DNA from: PALSA-555 sp035468285
GTDB taxonomy: Bacteria; Actinomycetota; Acidimicrobiia; IMCC26256; PALSA-555
Direction: 5' to 3'
NCBI GenBank assembly: GCA_035468285.1
Contig: DATISY010000066.1
Coordinates: 1 to 51,917 of the forward strand
DNA length: 51,917 bases
Below are positions 15,940 through 24,464 of the stretch, piece after piece. Under the pieces are notes generated by a model that had not been told where the DNA came from, did not search any database, and saw only the letters and a program-made list of their open reading frames with translations. Within the stretch, counting starts at the first letter, position 1. Each line of letters starts with the position of its first letter. Position numbers and translations under genes: made by a program.

Positions 15940-17009
15940 GCCTCGGAGCCGAGTTGCTCCGCGCGCTCGGCCGCGGCGAGGGCGTCGGTGATCTCGTCGA
16001 GCTGCTCGCCGCCGGCGAGCACCTGGTCGAGGGCGTGGACCGTGACGCCGACCCGATGGTCGGTCACCCGGTTCTCCTTGAAGTTGTACGTCCGGACCTT
16101 CTCCGATCGGCCGCCGCCCTTGACCTGGCTGCGCCGCGTCGAGGACACCTCGGCGTCGTGTCGCTCGTGCTCGAGCGCCAGGAGGCGGGATCGCAGGATC
16201 CGGAGCGCCTTGTCCTTGTTCTGCAGCTGGCTCTTCTCGTCCTGGCAGGTCACCACGACCCCGGTCGGGACGTGAGTCATGCGGACGGCGGAGTCGGTGG
16301 TGTTGACGGACTGGCCGCCGGGACCGCTGGAGCGGTAGACGTCGATCTCGAGGTCGTTGGGGTCGATGTCGACGTCGAGCTCCTCGGCTTCGGGGAGCAC
16401 CGCGACCGTCGCCGCGCTCGTGTGGACCCGCCCCTGGCTCTCGGTGACGGGCACGCGCTGCACCCGGTGAGGGCCGGCCTCGTGCTTGAGCCGCGCCCAC
16501 GCGTCGGGGCCTTTCACGACGAGGGTGACCTCCCGCACGCCGCCCATGTCGGACGCCTGCGTGGAGAGCGTCTCGACTTTCCAGCCGTGGCGGCGAGCGA
16601 GCGCCTCGTACATGCGGGCCAGTTCCGCGGCCCACAGGTTGGCTTCCTCGCCTCCTTCCGCGCCGCGGATCTCGAGGATCACGTTGCGGCCGTCGTTGGG
16701 GTCGGTGGGAACGAGCAGGTCTCGGAGGCGCGCCTCGAGGGCCGCTTGGCGCTGCTCCTTCTCGGAGATCTCGCCCCGCAGGTACTCCCGCATCTCGCCG
16801 TCGGGCTCCCCCGCCAGGAGCTCCTGGGCGTCGGCGACGTCGGTCTCGGTGCCCCGGTACTCGCGGTACGCGTCGACGATGGGGCGCAGCTCGGCGTGGC
16901 GTCGTCCGGCGTCGCGCGCGGCGCGCTGATCTCCGGAGGCGTAGATCTCCGGGAGGCGCGACTCGAGCTTCTCCAGCTCGGTCTCCAGATCAGCGAGGCG
17001 TTCGAACAC
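15936..17009 (-). CDS. prfA: Peptide chain release factor 1
   Basis: 357-residue RF1, full family length, recognising UAA and UAG. The GGQ is in SSGPGGQSVNTTDSAVRMTH (Gln about 233). The codon-recognition PxT motif reads Pro-Val-Thr at about 187-189 within HRVQRVPVTESQGRVHT, versus Pro-Ala-Thr in E. coli. GTG start 17009 lies 6 nt after TACCCT (complement of 17016-17021), a candidate leaderless promoter. Confidence 0.96.
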   Translation of the reverse strand: MFERLADLETELEKLESRLPEIYASGDQRAARDAGRRHAELRPIVDAYREYRGTETDVADAQELLAGEPDGEMREYLRGEISEKEQRQAALEARLRDLLVPTDPNDGRNVILEIRGAEGGEEANLWAAELARMYEALARRHGWKVETLSTQASDMGGVREVTLVVKGPDAWARLKHEAGPHRVQRVPVTESQGRVHTSAATVAVLPEAEELDVDIDPNDLEIDVYRSSGPGGQSVNTTDSAVRMTHVPTGVVVTCQDEKSQLQNKDKALRILRSRLLALEHERHDAEVSSTRRSQVKGGGRSEKVRTYNFKENRVTDHRVGVTVHALDQVLAGGEQLDEITDALAAAERAEQLGSEA

Positions 17010-17015
17010 GATGCC

Positions 17016-17038
17016 AGGGTACCGACACCGTGTGTCGG
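17016..17038 (-). promoter_or_regulatory. prfA -10 with adjoining 17-bp hairpin/palindrome
   Basis: On the minus strand TACCCT (17016-17021) sits 6 nt before the prfA GTG. Directly behind it, 17022-17038 is an exact inverted repeat CCGACAC-CGT-GTGTCGG that begins one base after the DUF1501 stop. It can act as a terminator of the upstream gene or as an operator in the prfA promoter spacer. Confidence 0.5.
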
Positions 17039-17039
17039 C

Positions 17040-18308
17040 TCAGCTGAGCACGGGAACCGGGTCGAAGTGCTGACCGAGGACTGGTTGGGTGTCCTGCACG
17101 CCGAGCCAGTGCAGCCCGGTCGCGTACAAGGTGCGGAAGTCTGTGGTCGGCACGAGGTTGTTCGTCGCGTCGAGCTGGGTGAGTGACGGGGGGGCACCGT
17201 ACCGGCCGCCCTTGACGTTCGGGCCGATCAGGAAGTGGCTGTTGGCGGTGCCGTGATCCGTCCCGCTGCCGTTCTCCGCGGGCCGGCGACCGAACTCGGA
17301 CGTCGTCATGACCAGTGCCCGGTCGGCGGCGTCGCCGAGCGCGGTGAAGAAGCCGTCGATGCCGGCGTCGAGCTCTGTCATCAGCGCGGGATGCCGTTGC
17401 GCCTGCCCCTCGTGGAAGTCGAAGTCCCCGACGCCGGTGATGTAGACGACACGGGGGGCGAGCGGTGAGCGGATCAGCTGCGCCGCGACGGTCAGCGATT
17501 CGCTCACGGTGCCGCCGTAGAGGGCCTGCGAGCTCGGCGCGGCGTTGGTGGGAGTCGTCGGGCCCGGGTGGAGCACCTGGTCGAGGTCGGTGCGGGCCTT
17601 GACCGTGAGCCCGACCGCGCGCTCCACCTGACCCAGCAGCTGGCGGCTGTCGACCTTCGCGGGCGCGAAATGACCCCACGACTGCAGCAGTGAGTCCGGC
17701 GCGCCGGCCCACACCGGCAGTCGGGGTTGGAGGCCGCTGGCGTCGGCGATGGTCGTCGCGAACGAGCGTCGCCCGACGAGGGCGGGTGCGGGTTGGCTGC
17801 CGACGGCGATGGCGGCGAGCGGATCGTCGTACCCGACGGTGGCGTCGAGGTAGCTGCCGAGCCAGCCGACGGCGTCGGTCGACCGTTCGGCGTTCCACCA
17901 CACGGCGAGGGATTGGAAGTGCGAGAGGTTCGGTGGCGTGTAGCCGACGCCCTCGACGATCGCGACGTGGCCGGCCTTGTAGCGCGCCGCGAGCTTCGGG
18001 AGATTGGGGTGCAGGCCGATCTGGCCGTCGAGGTCGAGCGGCTGGGTGACGCCGAGCGTCGGCCGGAGCGCGTGGTACGCGGGGTCGGCGTGGGGCACGA
18101 CGGTGTTCAGCCCGTCGTTGCCGCCGGCGAGCTCGATCACGACGAGGCTCCGCCCCGTCTTGGCGGTCCCGACGTCGCCGACCCGTGGGACGGCGGCGGC
18201 AGCCGGCCCGGCCCACTCCCAGGTGCTGAGGACGTATCCGGACGACGCGACGGCGACGGTGCCGAGCCCGACTCGGCGGAGAAAGTCGCGGCGCGAGACG
18301 TCGCTCAT
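17040..18308 (-). CDS. DUF1501 domain protein with Tat signal
   Basis: 422-residue alkaline-phosphatase-superfamily-like protein of unknown activity. The N-terminus SRRDFLRRVGLGTVAV is a twin-arginine signal (Arg 6-7), so it should be exported folded. DUF1501 stretches include VVIELAGGNDGLNTVVPH, LVMTTSEFGRRPAENGSGTD and HGTANSHFLIGPNVKGG. It overlaps the DUF1800 gene by 4 bp (ATGA), the usual pairing of these families. Confidence 0.9.
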   Translation of the reverse strand: MSDVSRRDFLRRVGLGTVAVASSGYVLSTWEWAGPAAAAVPRVGDVGTAKTGRSLVVIELAGGNDGLNTVVPHADPAYHALRPTLGVTQPLDLDGQIGLHPNLPKLAARYKAGHVAIVEGVGYTPPNLSHFQSLAVWWNAERSTDAVGWLGSYLDATVGYDDPLAAIAVGSQPAPALVGRRSFATTIADASGLQPRLPVWAGAPDSLLQSWGHFAPAKVDSRQLLGQVERAVGLTVKARTDLDQVLHPGPTTPTNAAPSSQALYGGTVSESLTVAAQLIRSPLAPRVVYITGVGDFDFHEGQAQRHPALMTELDAGIDGFFTALGDAADRALVMTTSEFGRRPAENGSGTDHGTANSHFLIGPNVKGGRYGAPPSLTQLDATNNLVPTTDFRTLYATGLHWLGVQDTQPVLGQHFDPVPVLS

Positions 18309-19588
18309 GTGACCGCGAACTCCGGTGACATAGCCGCCAGCGCGAAGCGTCGGCCGGCGTCGCGTTCGGTGACGAGCACGTGACGGGTGGTCGACGACAC
18401 GTCGAAGATCGAGAATCGGGCAAGCAGCGCGTCGACGCTCATCGGCGCGACGGGCGGCTGGTCGAGCGTCCCGAGGAGGCCGAAGGTGCTGACGAGGTCA
18501 TGGGGGCCGAGCAGCAGGGATCCCTTCGGGAAGCCACCGACGTTGGGGGGGAGGAACGGGAGGTAGTCCGCGCTGCGGAGCGCGTTCGTCACCGCGCCGG
18601 GACGACGGGCCGCCGCGGCGGCGCGGGCGCCGGCGGCGACGGCTTGGCGGATCCCGACGAGCTTCTCGACCGGGGTGCGCACCCGGGTGCGGACTGCGGT
18701 GTCGGCGGTGAAGTCGGGGCTGCGCACGATCGCCTCGACCAGTCCCATGATCTGGTAGTCGCGCGCGAACGCCGCGCCGAGCTGGCGTGCCGTCGGGGCG
18801 CTCGGGTCCCGCCCGATGAGGGTCCGGTACAGCTTCGTGGCGATGAACGTCCCCGTGGCGGGATGCTCCAGGATCACGTCGATGGCGCTGTCGAGGTCGA
18901 GTGCGCCGGTGTGACCGAGGAGCGTCTTGACCGTTCGGTCGTGGCGAGCCGGGAGGAACCCCGCGACCCACGGCGCGATCCCGAGGGCGGTGAGGCGCGC
19001 CGATGCGGGGGTGCCGGCCACGTTGACGACCCAACCGGTGAACGACCGAGACGCCGCGACGACGTCGTCTTGGGTGTATCCGGCGTCGCGGCCCATGGTG
19101 AAGAGCTCGAGGCACTCGCGTCCGAAGTTCTCGTTGACCTTGCCGGCGGTGTTGGTGATCCCGTCGAGGAAGATGAGCATCGCCGGGTCCTTCGCGACGG
19201 CGTGGAGGAGGTCCGCGAAGCTGCCGGTGGCGTGGGCCCGGATGGTGGCGTGCTGCTGGCGCATCAGGTAGGGGGCCCGGACCTTGCGGAGGCTGGTGGC
19301 GAAGTGGTCGCTCCAGAACCAGGTGAGGCGCTCGTCGATCAACCGGGTGCTGGACTCCATCTGGTCGACCCACCAGGAGACGAGCGAGGCAATCTGGGCC
19401 GGCTGCGACGCCTTCAGCGACGCGGGGGCGTCCATCGCGGGTGGCACCGACGGCGACCCGGGGAGCGCCAGCGCCCGCGCGATGGCCGTGTCGGTGTCGG
19501 GGAGCTGTCCCACGAGGTCGGGGTGAGACCCCATGGAGAGGCGCCGCAGGACGTGGGCGACGCGCTCCCGGTCCGAGACAGCTGACAT
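18305..19588 (-). CDS. DUF1800 domain protein
   Basis: 427-residue protein. Family signatures are HVLRRLSMGSHPD, RLTWFWSDHFATS, KVNENFGRECLELFTMG and GYTQDDVVAASRSFTGW. No signal peptide is evident although its DUF1501 partner has one. Translation is coupled to DUF1501 through ATGA. The pair is widespread and of unknown function. Confidence 0.9.
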   Translation of the reverse strand: MSAVSDRERVAHVLRRLSMGSHPDLVGQLPDTDTAIARALALPGSPSVPPAMDAPASLKASQPAQIASLVSWWVDQMESSTRLIDERLTWFWSDHFATSLRKVRAPYLMRQQHATIRAHATGSFADLLHAVAKDPAMLIFLDGITNTAGKVNENFGRECLELFTMGRDAGYTQDDVVAASRSFTGWVVNVAGTPASARLTALGIAPWVAGFLPARHDRTVKTLLGHTGALDLDSAIDVILEHPATGTFIATKLYRTLIGRDPSAPTARQLGAAFARDYQIMGLVEAIVRSPDFTADTAVRTRVRTPVEKLVGIRQAVAAGARAAAAARRPGAVTNALRSADYLPFLPPNVGGFPKGSLLLGPHDLVSTFGLLGTLDQPPVAPMSVDALLARFSIFDVSSTTRHVLVTERDAGRRFALAAMSPEFAVT

Positions 19589-19691
19589 GGGACCAGGATC
19601 GCCGACCGCTGTGAGGCTTGTGTGAAGCGACGCTCAGGACCCCGTCAGCCCCCGCCGCGGCCACCGGGTCCCCGGCCGTCGCTGCGGGGTC

Positions 19692-21062
19692 TCAGGTGAG
19701 CAGCTGGCGGAACTCTTCGGGCTGTTCGCCGGTGGCGGTCTTCTCGGCGAGCTCGTCGAGCCAGCGGTGGAAGTCGTCGCTGCCGCTGCGGTCGGCCAGT
19801 GCCCGCGGGATGGCCGGGAACGCGTAGTCGGGTGACGGGAGCGGCGGGTGGTCCGATGCGGGCTTCCGGGCGAGGGCCGCGTCGATGATCGGCTCGAGGC
19901 GCTGCGCCTTGGCGCGGCGCTGCGCCTCGTCGCGGTCACGGAACTCGGGGAGCACCTCGGAGCCGAACAGCTCGAGGCTCTCCATGATGTCTTCGTGGCG
20001 GTTCTTGCCGACCTGGGCGCAGAAGATCAGCTGGTCCACGCCGCTCTCTTCGTAGCGTCGCAGGTAGTCGCGCAGCTGGTCGGGGGTGCCGATCGCGCCC
20101 CGGATCCCGAACGAGCCGGCCTGCACGACCTTCGCGCCCAGCCGTTCCCCGTTGGTGCGCGCCGCGGCGACCGCCTCGGGGTCGTAGCCGTGCTCGGCTC
20201 GTCGGGCCTGGTACTCCGCCCAGACGTCGGTACGACCGGGTTCGTGCCGACCGAACAGGTAGTAGTGGGCGAGGGAGTAGCCGAAGAAGTTGCCGCCCTC
20301 GAGGCCCCGGGCCAGGGCCTCGTCCTCGTCGCGGTGGCACATGAACGGTGAGACGCACGCCACGTTGGCGTTGACCGCGTCGCCGATCGGGACGCACTCG
20401 TCCGCCAACGTTCGTTCGTAGTCCCCGATCCAGTGTTGGGCTTCTTCGGGGTCGATGAACGCGAACGTCAACGCACCGATCCCGTGTTGGGCCGCGAGAT
20501 GGATGGTGTCGCGCCGGCTGCACGCAACCCACACTGGCGGGTGGGGCCGCTGACGGGGTTTGGGGACGACGTTGCGCGGAGGCATCGTCACGTACCGTCC
20601 GGCGTGCCCCGTGAACGGTTCCTCGGTCAGGCACCGCAACGCGACGCGCAGACCCTCTTCCCACATGGCGCGCTTCTCTTCCGGCTCGATGAGGAACCCG
20701 CCGAGCTCCGCTTCGGAGGAGGATTCGCCGGTGCCGAACTCGACTCGGCCGTCCGAGACGAGGTCGAGCATGGCGACGCGTTCCGCGACCCTCGCTGGGT
20801 GGTTGAAGGGGGGCGGTGTCTGGACGATGCCGTGCCCGAGCCGCAGGTTGCGGGTGCGTTGCGACACGGCTGCGAGGAACACCTCGGGCGCGCTCGAATG
20901 TGAGTACTCCTCGAGGAAGTGGTGCTCGACCTCCCAGACGTACTCGATCCCCAACCTGTCGGCGAGCTCGCACTGCTCGAGCGCGTGCTGCAGGAGCTCG
21001 AACTCCGAATCGTCGTTCCACGGCCGTGGCAGCTGATGCTCGTAGAACAGACCGAAGCGCAC
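19692..21062 (-). CDS. LLM-class flavin-dependent oxidoreductase
   Basis: 456-residue luciferase-like monooxygenase, probably FMN or F420 dependent. It opens with MRFGLFYEHQLPRPW. It has YVWEVEHHFLEEYSHSSAP, RLGHGIVQTPPPFNHP with ARVAER, and LVSDGRVEFGTGESSSE, the core of the TIM-barrel family. A C-terminal extension after about residue 365 is rich in Glu/Arg. The GTG start is preceded at 6 nt by TAGCCT, so it likely has its own leaderless promoter inside the housekeeping cluster. Substrate unknown. Confidence 0.88.
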   Translation of the reverse strand: MRFGLFYEHQLPRPWNDDSEFELLQHALEQCELADRLGIEYVWEVEHHFLEEYSHSSAPEVFLAAVSQRTRNLRLGHGIVQTPPPFNHPARVAERVAMLDLVSDGRVEFGTGESSSEAELGGFLIEPEEKRAMWEEGLRVALRCLTEEPFTGHAGRYVTMPPRNVVPKPRQRPHPPVWVACSRRDTIHLAAQHGIGALTFAFIDPEEAQHWIGDYERTLADECVPIGDAVNANVACVSPFMCHRDEDEALARGLEGGNFFGYSLAHYYLFGRHEPGRTDVWAEYQARRAEHGYDPEAVAAARTNGERLGAKVVQAGSFGIRGAIGTPDQLRDYLRRYEESGVDQLIFCAQVGKNRHEDIMESLELFGSEVLPEFRDRDEAQRRAKAQRLEPIIDAALARKPASDHPPLPSPDYAFPAIPRALADRSGSDDFHRWLDELAEKTATGEQPEEFRQLLT

Positions 21063-21068
21063 GTCCGG

Positions 21069-21074
21069 AGGCTA
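21069..21074 (-). promoter_or_regulatory. Candidate leaderless -10 (TAGCCT)
   Basis: On the minus strand TAGCCT ends 6 nt before GTG 21062 of the monooxygenase. Confidence 0.5.
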
Positions 21075-21224
21075 GTTGCCGGCGATCCCGGGCCGATCGA
21101 CGAGGACGGCGCCACCCGGACGCATCCGATGGCACACGAGTTCCGCGCCGCGCCGCCTGATCGGCAGCCACGGTGACGCCGGCGTCTCGATCGCAGGTGC
21201 CGCGCGTACGGCCCCGAGGGTCGG

Positions 21225-22151
21225 TCAGGCGGTGTCGAACGCCGGGAGCGATCCCGCGGGGACCGGCGTCCGGGTGTCGACCTCGGCGAGCTGCTCGGCG
21301 GTCATCACGGCGCGCAGTGAGGTGATCGCGACCTCGAGCTGGTCCAGGCTGGGCGGGCGCGTCGTGAGGCGCTGCAAGGTGAGGCCCGGTCGCATGAGGA
21401 CTCGGACCCAGCGTCGGTTCATGCGCGGCGCGGCGGCTCGGATGAGCTCGTAGGCGAGGCCGGCGATGACCGGGATGAGCAGCACCCGTGAGGTGATCAT
21501 CCACGGCAGGGACGGACGGCCGACGAAGGCGTACACGAAGATCGTCACCACCATGACGGTCAGCAGGAAGTTCGTCCCGCAGCGGACGTGCTCGGTGCTG
21601 TAGCCCTGCGCGGATTCGGGGTTGAGCTCGGTGCCGTTCTCGTACGCCGCGATCGCCTTGTGCTCGGCGCCGTGGTACTGGAACACGCGTTTGATGTCAG
21701 GCAGGAAGCCGATGAGAGTCAGGTACCCGAGGAAGATCATGAGCCGGATGGCACCCTCGGCGAGGTGGTACGTGACGCCGTTCACGCCGAGGCTGTCGGC
21801 GATGCCCTGGTTCACGAGGGTGGGTAGCACGATGAACACCGCGGTGAAGAACACGAGCGCGGCGCCGATCGTCCAGCCCATCGCGCGCTGGGAGATGCGC
21901 TCCTCTTCGGGGAGCTGACGGTCGGCGGACCACGACAGGGCCCGGAACCCGAGGGCGAGCGATTCGGCGAGGGACGCGACGCCGCGCACGACCGGGACGT
22001 GGGACCACCGCTCGGCCCAGCTCGGCGCGTCGTGCACCGCGAGCTCGATGTCGCCGTCGGGGGTGCGGACCGCGACCGCCCAGCTGTGCGCGCCGCGCAT
22101 CATCACGCCCTCCATGACGGCTTGGCCGCCCAGGTATCGGGGCGCGGGCAT
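21225..22151 (-). CDS. DUF1385 membrane protein
   Basis: 308-residue protein beginning YLGGQAVMEGVMMRG, the diagnostic start of DUF1385. It has three or four membrane segments and FQYHGAEHKAIAAYENGTE then CGTNFLLTVM. The family is often annotated as a metal-dependent enzyme, but no activity is established. The gene follows rpmE after 5 bp in the rpmE-DUF1385-prfA-prmC order common in Gram-positives, here split by three inserted genes. ATG 22151 is chosen because upstream frame overlaps rpmE. Confidence 0.9.
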   Translation of the reverse strand: MPAPRYLGGQAVMEGVMMRGAHSWAVAVRTPDGDIELAVHDAPSWAERWSHVPVVRGVASLAESLALGFRALSWSADRQLPEEERISQRAMGWTIGAALVFFTAVFIVLPTLVNQGIADSLGVNGVTYHLAEGAIRLMIFLGYLTLIGFLPDIKRVFQYHGAEHKAIAAYENGTELNPESAQGYSTEHVRCGTNFLLTVMVVTIFVYAFVGRPSLPWMITSRVLLIPVIAGLAYELIRAAAPRMNRRWVRVLMRPGLTLQRLTTRPPSLDQLEVAITSLRAVMTAEQLAEVDTRTPVPAGSLPAFDTA

Positions 22152-22156
22152 GCGCG

Positions 22157-22369
22157 CTAGGGCTTCTTGGTGGCTTTGGCCGCGCGCCGCTGGAAGCGCT
22201 CGACGCGTCCGCCGGTGTCCACGAGCTTCTGCTTCCCCGTGTAGAAGGGGTGACACTCGGAGCACAGCTCGACGCGCAACGACGGGACCGTCGACCGGGT
22301 CGTGAACTCGTTGCCGCAGGAGCAGTGGACCGTGCTGGTGACGTATTCGGGGTGGATGTCGGTCTTCAT
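22157..22369 (-). CDS. rpmE: 50S ribosomal protein L31, zinc-binding form
   Basis: 70-residue L31 with the complete zinc set: HCSCGNEF and LCSECHPFYTG. The basic tail is RRAAKATKKP. A TAGATT hexamer (complement of 22379-22384) lies 9 nt before ATG. It sits immediately downstream of rho, as in mycobacteria. Confidence 0.97.
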   Translation of the reverse strand: MKTDIHPEYVTSTVHCSCGNEFTTRSTVPSLRVELCSECHPFYTGKQKLVDTGGRVERFQRRAAKATKKP

Positions 22370-22438
22370 GATCCTGCCAATCTACCGCCGCTCAACCGGG
22401 GCGTTTCCCGGGCTGGTCGGGGTGGGAGGTGACGCCGG

Positions 22439-24163
22439 TCACCCGGCGATCGTGGGCGCTTTGGCGATCTCGGCGAGGAACTCGTCGTTGCTCTTGGTGG
22501 TGCGGAGCTTGTCGAGGAGGAGCTCGAGGCCCTTGCCGCTGGAGCTGTCCCCGTCCAGGGCGTTGAGGACCCGGCGCAGCTTCCACACCTGGTTCAGCTG
22601 GTTGCGTTCGAAGAGGAGCTCCTCGTGGCGGGTGCTCGACTGCTCGACCTCGATCGCAGGGTAGATCCGTCGTTCGGCGAGGCGCCGGTCGAGGCGCAGC
22701 TCCATGTTCCCGGTGCCCTTGAACTCCTCGAAGATGACCTCGTCCATCCGGCTGCCGGTCTCGATGAGCGCAGTGGCGATGATGGTGAGCGACCCGCCTT
22801 CTTCGATGTTGCGGGCGGCACCAAAGAACTTCTTGGGCGGGTAGAGGGCGGTTGAGTCCACGCCGCCCGACAGGATCCGCCCCGACGCCGGCGCCGCGAG
22901 GTTGTACGCGCGGGCGAGGCGGGTGATCCCGTCGAGGACGACGACCACGTCGGTGCCGAGCTCGGTGAGGCGCTTGGCCCGCTCGATCGCCAGGTCGGCG
23001 ACAATGGTGTGCTCCTCGGCGGGCCGGTCGAAGGTGCTGGACACGACGTCGCCGCGGGTGACGTGGCGACGCATGTCGGTCACCTCCTCGGGGCGTTCGT
23101 CGACCAGGAGGACGATGAGGTGCACCTCCGGGTTGTTTCGCTCGATGGAGTACACGAGCTGCTTGAGGATCGTCGTCTTGCCGGCTTTGGGCGGGGAGAC
23201 GATGAGGCCCCGCTGCCCCTTCCCGATCGGCGCGATGAGATCGACGATTCGACCTGTGGTCTCGAGCGGGTTGTCGGCCAGCTCGAGGCGGAGCCGCTCG
23301 TCGGGGAAGAGTGGCGTGAGGTCCTCGAACCGGGGGCGTTCGCGAGCCTCGTCGGGCGTCATGTTGTTGATGTGGTCGACGCGCAGCAGCGCCGGGTACT
23401 TCTCGTTCGAGGCCTGTGGGCGCGAGAACCCGTGGAGGAAGTCGCCTTTGCGCAACGCGAACCGTCGGACTTGGGATGCGGACACGTACACGTCGCGGGC
23501 ACCGGCGAGGTAGCCGGTGGTTCGCAGGAACCCGTAGCCCTCGTCGCGCAGTTCGAGGAGGCCGTTGACCTCGACGGGTTCCCCGGCGGGTTCCGACGAT
23601 CGCGGCTCGCCTTCGGGGCCACCTCGGCCCCGGCGGCGGCGGCGCCGGCGGGCGTTGCCGTCGCCGTAGGAGGCCCGCTCGTCGTCGAACTCGCCCGGGG
23701 CCCCAGATTCGGTGCGGGTGGAATCGGTGTTGGCGTCGTTCCGGTCGGGGGCGCTGGTCTCGGTCGTGGTGTCGGACTCGTGGGCATCGCTCGCCGCGGC
23801 GCTGCGGGCCGGGCGGGGGGCGGCGGCGGCTTCGTCGACAGGGTCGTCGCCGCTGGGCAGGGCTTCCTCCTCAGCGACGAGCGCGGCGACGGGATCGCGC
23901 TCGAGCTGGGAGGCCCGGGCGGACCGGATGGTGCGCGGCCGGTTCTCGGCGGCGTCGCGGCTCGGCTCGGCGGACGGTGCGGGGTCGGCCTGGTCGCCGT
24001 TGCCGCTGGCGTCGCCACCCTCGGCGGCGTCGAGGATGGCGTCGATCAGCTCGGACTTGCGCATCCGGGTGGGGGCCTTCTCGCCCATCGCGCCCGCGAT
24101 CGCGTGCAGCTCTTCGCGATCTTTGCCGTCGAGCATCGAGCGGTCGAGCTCCTGGGTGCTCAT
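22439..24163 (-). CDS. rho: Transcription termination factor Rho
   Basis: 574-residue hexameric RNA helicase. An N-terminal SAP-like helix region (about 5-48) precedes a long low-complexity acidic and Arg-rich insert (about 50-190, with RRRRRRRGRGG), typical of actinobacterial Rho. The RNA-binding domain starts at GLLELRDEGYGFLR (about 201) with primary-site YVSASQVRRF. Walker A is SPPKAGKTT (about 323-331) and Walker B is LIVLLVDERPEE. The ATG at 24163 has AAGGAG 13 nt upstream; longer frames lack support. Confidence 0.96.
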   Translation of the reverse strand: MSTQELDRSMLDGKDREELHAIAGAMGEKAPTRMRKSELIDAILDAAEGGDASGNGDQADPAPSAEPSRDAAENRPRTIRSARASQLERDPVAALVAEEEALPSGDDPVDEAAAAPRPARSAAASDAHESDTTTETSAPDRNDANTDSTRTESGAPGEFDDERASYGDGNARRRRRRRGRGGPEGEPRSSEPAGEPVEVNGLLELRDEGYGFLRTTGYLAGARDVYVSASQVRRFALRKGDFLHGFSRPQASNEKYPALLRVDHINNMTPDEARERPRFEDLTPLFPDERLRLELADNPLETTGRIVDLIAPIGKGQRGLIVSPPKAGKTTILKQLVYSIERNNPEVHLIVLLVDERPEEVTDMRRHVTRGDVVSSTFDRPAEEHTIVADLAIERAKRLTELGTDVVVVLDGITRLARAYNLAAPASGRILSGGVDSTALYPPKKFFGAARNIEEGGSLTIIATALIETGSRMDEVIFEEFKGTGNMELRLDRRLAERRIYPAIEVEQSSTRHEELLFERNQLNQVWKLRRVLNALDGDSSSGKGLELLLDKLRTTKSNDEFLAEIAKAPTIAG

Positions 24164-24410
24164 GTCGCCGTCGTCTCCTTCTGGGATCCGTTGGATCAGG
24201 TCGGGACGGTCCCCGTGGACCAAGTGCGAAAGCAGCCGGGCGGTGGCGACCGCCGGGGTGATGCCAATGGAGCCGCCGGCTCGGCGCCGGTCAGGCAAAC
24301 CAAAAATGGGGACCGCGGCGGGAGTCGGGGGGCGCACGCCGGCCAGGGTCGCTCGCGTGGGGGACTCGGGCGACAGCCGGGGTGCTGCCGCACCGAGGGG
24401 AGCGGCGGAA
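24164..24410 (-). promoter_or_regulatory. Long 5' leader of rho
   Basis: About 250 nt separate the promoter from the rho start. The leader contains a 6-bp inverted repeat GGCGGT-GGCG-ACCGCC (24239-24254) and an unusual T-rich run (complement of 24299-24308). Long leaders are used for Rho autoregulation in other bacteria; that role here is inference. I see no gene in it. Confidence 0.5.
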
Positions 24411-24417
24411 CGGCGTC

Positions 24418-24446
24418 AATATACCGGCCGGTTGGACCGCCAGCAA
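24418..24446 (-). promoter_or_regulatory. rho promoter
   Basis: On the minus strand, -35 TTGCTG (24441-24446), a 17-bp spacer and -10 TATATT (24418-24423) form the best sigma-70-type promoter in the window. The spacer and the edge of the -10 contain the perfect palindrome ACCGGCCGGT (24423-24432). Confidence 0.7.
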
Positions 24447-24464
24447 CCAAGCGGTGCGCGTCGC

